Positions 1-5,261 of a DNA stretch of 5,531 bases are shown piece by piece. The position numbers and the translations under genes were made by a program. Position 1 is the first letter of the stretch. Each line of letters opens with the position of its first letter. Below the pieces are notes generated by a model, which was given only the letters and a program-made list of their open reading frames with translations, made no database searches and was not told the origin of the DNA. The stretch is from an uncultured Eggerthella sp. (GTDB lineage Bacteria > Actinomycetota > Coriobacteriia > Coriobacteriales > Eggerthellaceae): the NCBI GenBank assembly GCA_900544455.1, contig UQVJ01000105.1, positions 1 through 5,531 on the forward strand, read 5' to 3'.

Positions 1-303
1 GTAGAGGTGCCACTTGGTGCCCTTGGGCTCCAGAATGTTGAAGCTCAGCGCCGCCGACTTCTGGCTGGCCCGGCCCACAGAGAACTCCATGACCATAATG
101 GGCAGACCCAGGATCAGCAGGAACACCAGATAGACCAGCACAAATGCCGCTCCGCCGTATTTGCCGGTGATGTAGGGAAAGCGCCATACGTTGCCGATGC
201 CGATGGCGCAACCAGCGGCGATGAGGATGAAGCCGATGCGCGATGCGAAGTGCTCACGCGAGCTTGCGGCATTTGCCGCAGTATCAAATGCTTTGTTAGT
301 CAT
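1..303 (-). CDS. Sodium-dependent transporter, NSS/SNF family (N-terminal part, cut by window edge)
   Basis: The first 101 codons of a membrane symporter that imports an amino acid or similar solute together with Na+. The start is the ATG at 303-301, preceded by AGGA nine bases upstream. Residues 16-24 (REHFASRIG) match the cytoplasmic N-terminal gate motif of the LeuT family. Residues 30-44 contain the unwound TM1 signature AGCAIGIGNVWRFPY; Ala33 and Asn38 align with LeuT Na1-site residues Ala22 and Asn27, and Arg41 with Arg30. Residues 52-72 form TM2, followed by MEFSVGR, where Glu73 aligns with LeuT Glu62. These equivalences come from my memory of LeuT. The family usually has about 440-520 residues, so roughly four fifths lies outside the window. 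The gene is separated from the operon to its right by a terminator and has its own candidate promoter, so it is probably an independent unit. The family is clear; the substrate cannot be assigned. Confidence 0.93.
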   Translation of the reverse strand, partial: MTNKAFDTAANAASSREHFASRIGFILIAAGCAIGIGNVWRFPYITGKYGGAAFVLVYLVFLLILGLPIMVMEFSVGRASQKSAALSFNILEPKGTKWHLY

Positions 304-344
304 AGGTGATAGTCCTGTAATCAGATTAATGCTAAACGTCCAAA

Positions 345-372
345 ATTCTATCATGCATAACACGTTCAGGAA
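345..372 (-). promoter_or_regulatory. Candidate promoter of the NSS transporter gene
   Basis: Read on the minus strand, TGATAGAAT (353-345) is a good extended -10 element, with TAGAAT differing from TATAAT at one position. A weak -35-like TTCCTG (372-367) lies 16 bases upstream. Transcription would begin about 35 bases before the start codon at 303. The -35 is poor, which fits an extended -10 promoter or one needing an activator. Assigned by eye only. Confidence 0.45.
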
Positions 373-373
373 G

Positions 374-383
374 TGAGCGCTCA
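374..383. promoter_or_regulatory. 10-bp perfect palindrome TGAGCGCTCA, possible operator
   Basis: TGAGCGCTCA is its own reverse complement and lies directly upstream of the candidate -35 of the transporter gene, a normal place for a regulator site. A near copy, TGAGCGCTAA, occurs at 3771-3780 between the receptor and permease genes. No known regulator is recognised, and a single 10-mer palindrome may be chance. Confidence 0.25.
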
Positions 384-565
384 GCGGGGAGAGTTGAGAA
401 GGTCGCGTTGGGTCCTTGGAGGGCGGATTGAAGCGTGGGTAGTTCTAGGCGTGTTGCCTTGATGACGATATCCCTTTCGTGGCGAGGTGATATGCGTTTT
501 ATAAAGTGTGAGTCGATTCAGCCAAGGTGCTGGTTTGGTTCTTTGCCGATAATCCCGTGTGCAGC

Positions 566-593
566 AAAAAGCCCCTGGATTGCTCCAGGGGCT
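566..593 (-). terminator. Rho-independent terminator of the receptor-permease-reductase unit
   Basis: Arms AGCCCCTGGA (570-579) and TCCAGGGGCT (584-593) pair perfectly over 10 bp around a 4-base loop. On the minus strand the stem is followed at once by TTTTT (the A run at 566-570 on the plus strand). It lies about 33 bases past the reductase stop codon at 626-628. There is no T run on the plus-strand side, so it works for leftward transcription only. Confidence 0.92.
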
Positions 594-625
594 ATAAAGC
601 ATGAAAACAGCCTCTTGAGTTTTCG

Positions 626-1471
626 CTATTTTGCCAGGCCAACTTCCTTGAAGTAAGACTCAACATCGTCTTGCCAGGTGGGAAGTTCGGCTCCGAACAT
701 TTCCAGCATCAGGCTTTCGAGTTCGACCTGCTCTGCGGTGACCAGATCCGATTCGGGCACCAAAATAGTATTGGCATCGTAGCCGCAGGTGTTGAGAACG
801 TGGGAGAGGAACTCATAGCGGCTTGCCATGCCGCGGCTGGTAACGTGAAGCACGCCGGTTGCCTTGCGGTTGATGGCTTTGATCAGGAAGTCAACGTAGG
901 TGGAAATCGAGGTTGGCGAAGCAAGCTGGTCGGTGCGTGCAACAAGGGTTTTGCCGGCGGCTGCAGCGTCAAGTGCGTCTTTTACCTGTCCGCCGTCGAT
1001 GCTGTATACCCAGGAAGAGCGGATGATGAGGTGGTTGGGCGTGGTGTCGCGCACCATTACCTCGCCTGCGCGCTTCGACTTTCCATAAGGGGTTTCGGGG
1101 TGGGGCGTGTCGAATTCATTGGCGGGTTCCGCCATGCGTACGGGGAACACGTCGTCTGTTGAGATCTGTACCATAAGGGCACCAACATTATTTGCGGCAA
1201 GTGCAACATTGCGAGCGCCAAGAGCGTTAACTTCGTAGGCATGGATGCGGTTGGACAGGCCGGTTACCGCGCGCGAAATACCTGCGCAGTTGATAACCAC
1301 ATCGGGACGCAGGTCCTGGGCGAAGGCTTCGATGCGCTCGGGGTCGGTGACCATCAGTTCCTTGTCGGTGCCAACAACGGTGCAATTGTACGTGGCCTTT
1401 AAGCGCTTGACGATTTCGCGACCCAGAAAGCCTTTGCAGCCAGTGACCCAAATGGTTTCTTTGTAATCCAT
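626..1471 (-). CDS. RmlD-like sugar-nucleotide reductase (extended SDR family)
   Basis: A 281-residue cytoplasmic NAD(P)-dependent oxidoreductase of the dTDP-4-dehydrorhamnose reductase (RmlD) superfamily, of normal length. Residues 8-24 form the Rossmann entry WVTGCKGFLG with Gly11, Gly14 and Gly17. NCAG at 61-64 is the usual cofactor-side motif. Ser104-Thr105-Asp106 and Tyr129-x3-Lys133 match the RmlD catalytic set (Thr104, Asp105, Tyr128, Lys132 in the Salmonella enzyme, from memory). RSSWVY at 151-156 keeps the tryptophan that contacts sugar in RmlD. The RmlD motif STDYVF reads STDDVF here, so a substrate-side tyrosine is replaced by Asp107. The start ATG at 1471 has AGGA five bases upstream. 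The gene is last in the unit, 110 bases after the permease stop, and a terminator follows. No other rmlA/B/C genes are visible, so a true rhamnose role is doubtful. It may reduce another NDP-sugar or be a regulatory homologue. Confidence 0.88.
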   Translation of the reverse strand: MDYKETIWVTGCKGFLGREIVKRLKATYNCTVVGTDKELMVTDPERIEAFAQDLRPDVVINCAGISRAVTGLSNRIHAYEVNALGARNVALAANNVGALMVQISTDDVFPVRMAEPANEFDTPHPETPYGKSKRAGEVMVRDTTPNHLIIRSSWVYSIDGGQVKDALDAAAAGKTLVARTDQLASPTSISTYVDFLIKAINRKATGVLHVTSRGMASRYEFLSHVLNTCGYDANTILVPESDLVTAEQVELESLMLEMFGAELPTWQDDVESYFKEVGLAK

Positions 1472-1510
1472 ATCGTTCCTATCGTAGAAGTGCGTTGTGA
1501 GTAGGGCAGT

Positions 1511-1532
1511 GGCTGGCGCATAAGCGCCAGCC
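1511..1532. other. Hairpin between permease and reductase genes
   Basis: GGCTGGCGC (1511-1519) and GCGCCAGCC (1524-1532) form a perfect 9-bp stem with an ATAA loop, about 50 bases after the permease stop. On the minus strand no T run follows it, so it is not a standard terminator for leftward transcription. An A-rich stretch precedes it on that strand, so on the plus strand it has a short TTTT about six bases downstream. It may stabilise or separate the permease message from the reductase message, allowing partial read-through. Confidence 0.6.
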
Positions 1533-1581
1533 CTGTGATTTTAACGCCAAATCGTCGGTTGATGTGGCGTAACGATAAAGC

Positions 1582-3675
1582 TTAGGCAGTTGCTTTCGTT
1601 CCTTTGTTCTTCTTGCCGTGAGCAAGCTTCTGGTAAGCGAATACGCCGAATACAAACAGGAAGCCGATAGCGTTGATACCGAGTGAGGCTATGCCGTCTG
1701 CTTCGGACATGGGAATCATGATGGCAACGCCGGCGACAATAGCGAGTACTCGCAGTACGGGATTGATCTTGCCGAACAGGTAACCCTGAAAACCGGCGGC
1801 AACGCCGAACAGGCCGAACAAAGCCATAGCCGTGTTGAGGACGACCATGTAGGGCTCAACGGGGACTTGCATGATAAGGGCAGGGCAGAAGGCGAACACG
1901 AATGGAACAATGTACGCCGCGATGCCCAAGCGCGATGCGGTTACAGCGGTCTTCATCGGCTTCGACTTTGCAATAGCACTGCCTGCGTAGGCTGCTAGGG
2001 CGACAGGAGGCGTAATGTCTGCCAGGATGCCGAAGTAGAACACGAAGAAGTGAGCGCATACCAGCGGCACACCCAATTGAATCAGGATGGGAGCGCAGGT
2101 GGCAGCCATGATGCAATAGTTCGCCGTGGTGGGAACACCCATGCCCAGAACGATGCAGCAGAGCATGGTGAGAACCAGGCCGATGATAAGGAAGTCGCCA
2201 GCAGCAAGAACGATTGCGTTAATGAGCATGGAGGCCAGGCCGGTAACGGTGATGCAGCCAGCAATCATGCCAGCAAGGGCGCATGCTACGGCAACGGCAA
2301 TGGAGTTGCGGGCGCCTGCAGCGAAAGCATCGGCTGCGGTCCACAGAGCTGTTTTGCAGGTTTCGAGCAAGACGCTACCGAAGGTGTCTTCTTCGGTGCG
2401 CTCTTCCCAGTTGGTGAGCAGGAAGTGGATGAAACCGATAACAAATGCCACGAAGATTGAGATGGCGGCAGATACAGCCATGGTATAGATGCCGGCCGAT
2501 ACGATCCAAACAAGAACGACAAGAGGAATGATGAGATAGCAGTTCTTCAGCAGGTAGATCCAGGTGGGAAGCTCGTTGAAGGGGATGCCCTTCAGACCAC
2601 GTGCCTTTGCTTCCAAATGTACGGTGCAGAAGATGCCGCCGAAGTACAGAAGCGCGGGAATAATAGCGATGGTGGCAACCTGAATGTAGGGGATACCCAT
2701 GTATTCAGCCATAAGGAAGGCGGCAGCGCCCATGATAGGAGGCATGATCTGGCCACCCGTGGAGGATGCCGCCTCAACAGCGCCTGCGAATTCGGGACGA
2801 TAGCCAGTCTTCTTCATCATGGGAATGGTCACCGAACCAGTGGTAACGGTATTGCCAACCGAAGAACCGGAAACCATGCCGCACAGTGCAGAGGAGATTA
2901 CGGCAACCTTTGCCGGGCCGCCGGACGACCAGCCAGCCAGGCGGTTTGCGAAGCTGATGAAGAAGTTCGCGATGCCGGTGCGCTCAAGGAAAGCGCCGAA
3001 GATGATGAATAACACAATGTAGGTGTAGCACACGTTGGTAGGGGTGCCGATAACGCCGCTGGTGGTGTAGAACAGCTTCTGCACGATGTTGCTCAATGCG
3101 CGATACGCGTCTGCACCATGGCTGAACTGCCAGTAGAAGGCGTAGATCAGCAAGCAGCCCACCACCACGATGATCGGGATGCCAACGCAGCGGCGGCAAA
3201 GCTCGATAAGCACAGCAATGCCGCAGATGCCCAGAACCACCTCGAGGGTGCCAATACGGGTGCCCATCATCATGATATCGACGGCGTTAACTGAGAAGTA
3301 CACGAACGACCCAGCGCCTACCACCATGAGGACGATGTCGTACCATGGGATGTGGTTGGGGGAGTGGCCCGTTTTCTTAACCGGATACATCAGATAGCCG
3401 ATGATGATGACGAATGCTAAGAAGCGTGCTAAGCGAGTTTCGGCCTGTTCGACGCTGAACAACGTCATGAGTAGGCAGTATACCGAAAACAGAACCATCA
3501 CCGAAGCGATGACGGCTTTCGGAACGCCCTGCCAGATGCGCGTGTTCGACTCGCGGTCGTACTTGCGCATGACCTCGTCGACGTTGACGTCCTCGTTGGA
3601 AGGTACAACGGTTTCATCTTTTTTGACGTCGCTTTTCTTCCTGATGTTCATCTTGTCTGTTCCAAATATGCTCAT
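1582..3675 (-). CDS. TRAP transporter fused permease (small + large subunit, 4TM/12TM type)
   Basis: A 697-residue inner-membrane permease that takes solute from the TAXI receptor and imports it with an ion gradient. Residues 1-50 are charged and cytosolic. About four hydrophobic segments (roughly 52-73, 84-98, 111-130, 143-182) correspond to the small DctQ-like part. From about 200 the large DctM part follows, with FGAFLERTG (226-234), SGSSVGNTVTTG (269-280), GGQIMPP (307-313), GMGVPTTANY (511-520) and DITPPVALAAYAGSAIA (553-569), all typical of TRAP large subunits. A C-terminal extension (about 605-683) adds two or three more segments and a lysine-rich tail. The start chosen is ATG 3675-3673, with AAGGAG four bases upstream. 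An in-frame extension to 3765 is rejected because it would be coded by a hairpin and lacks that site. The receptor gene lies 183 bases upstream. The family is certain; the substrate is unknown. Confidence 0.95.
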   Translation of the reverse strand: MSIFGTDKMNIRKKSDVKKDETVVPSNEDVNVDEVMRKYDRESNTRIWQGVPKAVIASVMVLFSVYCLLMTLFSVEQAETRLARFLAFVIIIGYLMYPVKKTGHSPNHIPWYDIVLMVVGAGSFVYFSVNAVDIMMMGTRIGTLEVVLGICGIAVLIELCRRCVGIPIIVVVGCLLIYAFYWQFSHGADAYRALSNIVQKLFYTTSGVIGTPTNVCYTYIVLFIIFGAFLERTGIANFFISFANRLAGWSSGGPAKVAVISSALCGMVSGSSVGNTVTTGSVTIPMMKKTGYRPEFAGAVEAASSTGGQIMPPIMGAAAFLMAEYMGIPYIQVATIAIIPALLYFGGIFCTVHLEAKARGLKGIPFNELPTWIYLLKNCYLIIPLVVLVWIVSAGIYTMAVSAAISIFVAFVIGFIHFLLTNWEERTEEDTFGSVLLETCKTALWTAADAFAAGARNSIAVAVACALAGMIAGCITVTGLASMLINAIVLAAGDFLIIGLVLTMLCCIVLGMGVPTTANYCIMAATCAPILIQLGVPLVCAHFFVFYFGILADITPPVALAAYAGSAIAKSKPMKTAVTASRLGIAAYIVPFVFAFCPALIMQVPVEPYMVVLNTAMALFGLFGVAAGFQGYLFGKINPVLRVLAIVAGVAIMIPMSEADGIASLGINAIGFLFVFGVFAYQKLAHGKKNKGTKATA

Positions 3676-3705
3676 AGCTCTCCTTAAGGGGGACGATTTG
3701 CACAT

Positions 3706-3768
3706 GCTTTGGGTGCGAGGTGCGTTTTTGCAACGATATGCGGCAAAAACGCACCTCGCGCACAAAGC
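3706..3768. repeat. Long hairpin A between receptor and permease genes
   Basis: Arms GCGAGGTGCGTTTTTGC (3715-3731) and its exact complement (3743-3759) form 17 perfect pairs around an 11-base loop (3732-3742). The stem continues outward through a T/G position, a G-C pair, one G/A mismatch and six more pairs (3706-3711 with 3763-3768), giving two 26-base arms. No T run follows on the minus strand, so it is not an intrinsic terminator. It sits about 30 bases upstream of the permease start. Such hairpins between receptor and permease genes often protect the upstream message and lower expression of the membrane part; that role is inferred here. Confidence 0.85.
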
Positions 3769-3782
3769 TCTGAGCGCTAAAG

Positions 3783-3813
3783 CAGGGTCGCAACGATATT
3801 CGCTGCGACCCTG
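3783..3813. repeat. Hairpin B between receptor and permease genes
   Basis: CAGGGTCGCA (3783-3792) and TGCGACCCTG (3804-3813) form a perfect 10-bp stem with an 11-base loop (3793-3803). It lies about 45 bases past the receptor stop and 14 bases from hairpin A. Its loop shares the sequence GCAACGATAT followed by CG after one base with hairpin A (3730-3739 there, 3790-3799 here), although the stems are unrelated. No T tail follows on the minus strand. Confidence 0.8.
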
Positions 3814-3858
3814 GCTGTGCGCTCTGCCGTTAAAGCGTACGGCTTGCCTATTAGGCGA

Positions 3859-4851
3859 TTAAGCGGTGGGAACCTCTACGTTCTGCTCCTTGAAGTACTT
3901 GGCAGCACCTGCGTGATAAGGAACAGAGGTGATGGAAGTAGCGGTTTCAAGGTCGAGTTCCTTGTACTTAGCGTGTGCGTCAGCGTTGTTCTGAGCGCCG
4001 TCGAACAGGGACTTGGTGAAGTTGTAGACGTCGTCTTCGCTTACGGAGTTGTTAGCAAGAACAACAGAGAGAACGGAAACGGTGGTGGTGTCAGCGTCCA
4101 TGCCGCTGTAGGTTCCAGCGGGGATGGTTGCAGCTGCATAGTAGGGAGAGGTTTCCTGAAGCTTGGCGATGTGCTTAGCGTCCATGGATACCAGGTATGC
4201 CTGCTTGGAGGTGGAAAGGTCGGTGATAGCGGTGGTGGGAGCGCCAGCAACGATGAATGCTGCGTCAACCTTGCCGTTCTTCAGGGAGTCGGCGGAGTCA
4301 GCGAAGTTCTGATATACAGCGGAAATGTCCTTTTCAACATCGATGCCATAAGCGCCAAGGATGTCTACTGCGTTGAAGTAAACGCCGGAATTTGCAGCGC
4401 CAACGGAAACGGTCTTGCCCTTCAGGTCGGCAACGGACTTGATGTCAGCGTTGCAGGTAACGATCTGAACCTGCTCGGGGTACAGAGCTGCAACAACGGA
4501 GAAGTCCTTGTAAGCTGCACCGTCGAAGAGGTTGGTGCCGTTGTAGGCATAGGTTGCAACGTCGGTCTGGCAGAATGCGAGTTCTGCTTCGTTGCTTTCA
4601 AGGGACTGGATGTTTGCCTTGGAGCCTTCGCTGGAAAGAGCGTTTACCGTGATGCCAGCGTTGTTGGTTGCGTACTGGGCAAGAACGCTACCGTAAGCGT
4701 AATACGTGCCAGACTCGCCACCGGTTACGAAACGCAGCTCCTTGCTGCTCTTGCTGTCGCTCGACGAGCTGTTGCTTCCGCAGCCAACCAGTGCGAGTGC
4801 CATGCACGCGGCGCAAGCTGCAACGAAAATAGCCAGAAGCTTTTTCTTCAT
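3859..4851 (-). CDS. TAXI-family TRAP transporter solute-binding lipoprotein
   Basis: A 330-residue extracytoplasmic receptor that binds the solute and hands it to the neighbouring TRAP permease. Residues 1-23 are a lipoprotein signal (MKKK, then a hydrophobic core) with lipobox LVGC ending at Cys24, the predicted lipidated first mature residue. A serine-rich linker follows (26-38). The family pattern is plain: TGGESGTYYAYG (43-54), EGSKAN (75-80) and LAFCQTDVATYAYNG (91-105). Length fits the family. The frame stays open to an ATG at 4953, but the start at 4851 is chosen because the signal peptide begins there and the longer form would translate a large hairpin. The region before it is purine-rich (AGAGAGAAGGA), although AAGGA stands only one base from the ATG, so the effective ribosome site may be the AGAGAG part. 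It is first in the unit, divergent from the LysR gene. TAXI receptors are reported for acidic amino acids and dicarboxylates; this substrate is not predictable. Confidence 0.95.
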   Translation of the reverse strand: MKKKLLAIFVAACAACMALALVGCGSNSSSSDSKSSKELRFVTGGESGTYYAYGSVLAQYATNNAGITVNALSSEGSKANIQSLESNEAELAFCQTDVATYAYNGTNLFDGAAYKDFSVVAALYPEQVQIVTCNADIKSVADLKGKTVSVGAANSGVYFNAVDILGAYGIDVEKDISAVYQNFADSADSLKNGKVDAAFIVAGAPTTAITDLSTSKQAYLVSMDAKHIAKLQETSPYYAAATIPAGTYSGMDADTTTVSVLSVVLANNSVSEDDVYNFTKSLFDGAQNNADAHAKYKELDLETATSITSVPYHAGAAKYFKEQNVEVPTA

Positions 4852-4886
4852 GTCCTTCTCTCTTTCTTTTACGTTTTGCTGAAAGT

Positions 4887-4972
4887 GAAAGTCGAACGCC
4901 TCGGTGTTGGGTTTGCCCGATCTTGCATAAGGTTGCGATCGCAAACCCAACATCGAGAGCGTTCGGGCTTTC
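4887..4972. repeat. Very long imperfect inverted repeat in the receptor gene leader
   Basis: The left arm (4887-4916) and right arm (4941-4972) pair over 30 positions, 28 of them Watson-Crick and two G/T on the plus strand, with single-base bulges at 4958 and 4967. The innermost 12 pairs (4905-4916 with 4941-4952) are perfect. The 24-base loop contains part of a 12-bp palindrome, TTGCGATCGCAA (4933-4944), which overlaps the right arm. The structure ends 35 bases upstream of the receptor start codon. It has no T tail in either direction, so it does not look like a terminator. A leader RNA structure or a DNA-level binding site are the alternatives. Confidence 0.88.
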
Positions 4973-4983
4973 GTTGTTTGACA

Positions 4984-4989
4984 ATTTTA
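4984..4989 (-). promoter_or_regulatory. Tentative -10 element for the receptor-permease-reductase unit
   Basis: In the AT-rich stretch 4978-5050 the minus strand carries TAAAAT (4989-4984). The best -35-like hexamer, TTTACA (5017-5012), is 22 bases away, too far for a normal promoter. The operator-like dyad at 5027-5048 lies further upstream, where a LysR-type activator would sit. A poor promoter that needs the activator fits, but the exact site is uncertain. Confidence 0.25.
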
Positions 4990-5022
4990 CGTGAACTAAC
5001 CGTTTATTTTTTGTAAAAGCAT

Positions 5023-5052
5023 GATTAATTTTGTTATGCAACAAAATTCATT
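5023..5052. promoter_or_regulatory. Operator-like dyad, probable LysR-type regulator site
   Basis: Arms AATTTTGTT (5027-5035) and AACAAAATT (5040-5048) are exact reverse complements around ATGC. After one mismatch the symmetry continues for two more pairs on each side. LysR-type regulators bind interrupted dyads of the T-N11-A type, often AT-rich and lying between the regulator gene and its divergent target; T5032 to A5044 fits this spacing. It is about 175 bases upstream of the receptor start and 215 upstream of the LysR start. The role is inferred from position and symmetry. Confidence 0.55.
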
Positions 5053-5142
5053 GGATAGCGGTATTCTGTTAACGATGAACGGCATGTTATGTTTTGCATG
5101 CTGGGGTACGCTCGGTGGGTTGGTTCGACAATCGTTGTTGCC

Positions 5143-5154
5143 GTGTTGGGTTTG
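5143..5154 (+). repeat. Third copy of the hairpin core GTGTTGGGTTTG
   Basis: GTGTTGGGTTTG here is identical to 4904-4915, the left arm of the large hairpin, and its last 11 bases are complementary to 4942-4952 in the right arm. A looser relative, CTCGGTGGGTTGGTT, lies at 5111-5125 and shares CTCGGTG with 4900-4906. No other part of the intergenic region explains these copies. Confidence 0.7.
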
Positions 5155-5166
5155 GTCTCGAAGACG

Positions 5167-5209
5167 GCCCTTCATCCGGCTCCGCTAAGCGAAAGGGCGC
5201 GCGTTTTTT
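5167..5209 (+). terminator. Terminator-like hairpin with T run upstream of the LysR gene
   Basis: GCCCTT (5167-5172) pairs with AAGGGC (5193-5198), and TTTTTT follows at 5204-5209 after five GC-rich bases. The stem is short and the gap to the T run is long, so it is a poor intrinsic terminator. It is oriented with the LysR gene and lies about 50 bases before its start, so it would act as an attenuator of transcripts beginning further upstream, or insulate the gene. Confidence 0.35.
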
Positions 5210-5220
5210 GTGTGCCTACC

Positions 5221-5226
5221 TATACT
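5221..5226 (+). promoter_or_regulatory. Candidate -10 element of the LysR gene
   Basis: TATACT is one base from the -10 consensus and lies 35 bases before the LysR start codon, giving a leader of about 28 bases. At the right distance upstream the sequence is GC-rich (CGCGCG) with no -35, so the promoter would be weak. An alternative is the extended -10 TGTTATGTT at 5085-5093, whose transcript would include the terminator-like hairpin at 5167-5209. Confidence 0.35.
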
Positions 5227-5261
5227 AATAGCTTCGTAATACGTAGTAAGGAAAGGCAGCT

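Larger units (their letters stand above)
304..565. other. Non-coding spacer between NSS transporter and reductase operon
   Basis: About 260 bases without a credible gene. The short open frames on both strands lack convincing ribosome binding sites and do not resemble any protein I know. Apart from the candidate promoter and palindrome near 345-383 I see no tRNA, insertion sequence end or repeat array. The two flanking minus-strand genes are in tandem, so this is the upstream region of the transporter and the downstream region of the reductase operon. Confidence 0.6.

Noticed and set aside
671..1162. A 163-codon plus-strand open frame opposite the reductase gene
   Set aside because: It is a mirror of a gene with intact catalytic motifs and shows no protein-like features of its own.
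3676..3765. A 30-residue N-terminal extension of the permease
   Set aside because: It is coded partly by hairpin A, is cysteine/arginine-rich, and ignores the strong AAGGAG site just before the ATG at 3675.
4933..4944. The octamer GCGATCGC inside the palindrome, resembling the cyanobacterial HIP1 repeat
   Set aside because: Only one copy is present and nothing else suggests a cyanobacterium; the palindrome is better seen as part of the hairpin.
4852..4953. A 34-residue N-terminal extension of the receptor
   Set aside because: It would put a charged segment before a proper lipoprotein signal peptide and would be coded by the large hairpin.
4978..5008. A perfect TTGACA (4978-4983) on the plus strand as a promoter
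   Set aside because: The best -10-like sequence (TTTATT, 5003-5008) is 19 bases away and weak, so it is not listed as a feature.
3817..5016. A 399-codon open frame on the plus strand opposite the receptor gene
   Set aside because: It is antisense to a clearly recognised TAXI receptor, its translation is a valine/glycine/cysteine-rich mix with no family likeness, and it starts inside another hairpin-rich spacer.
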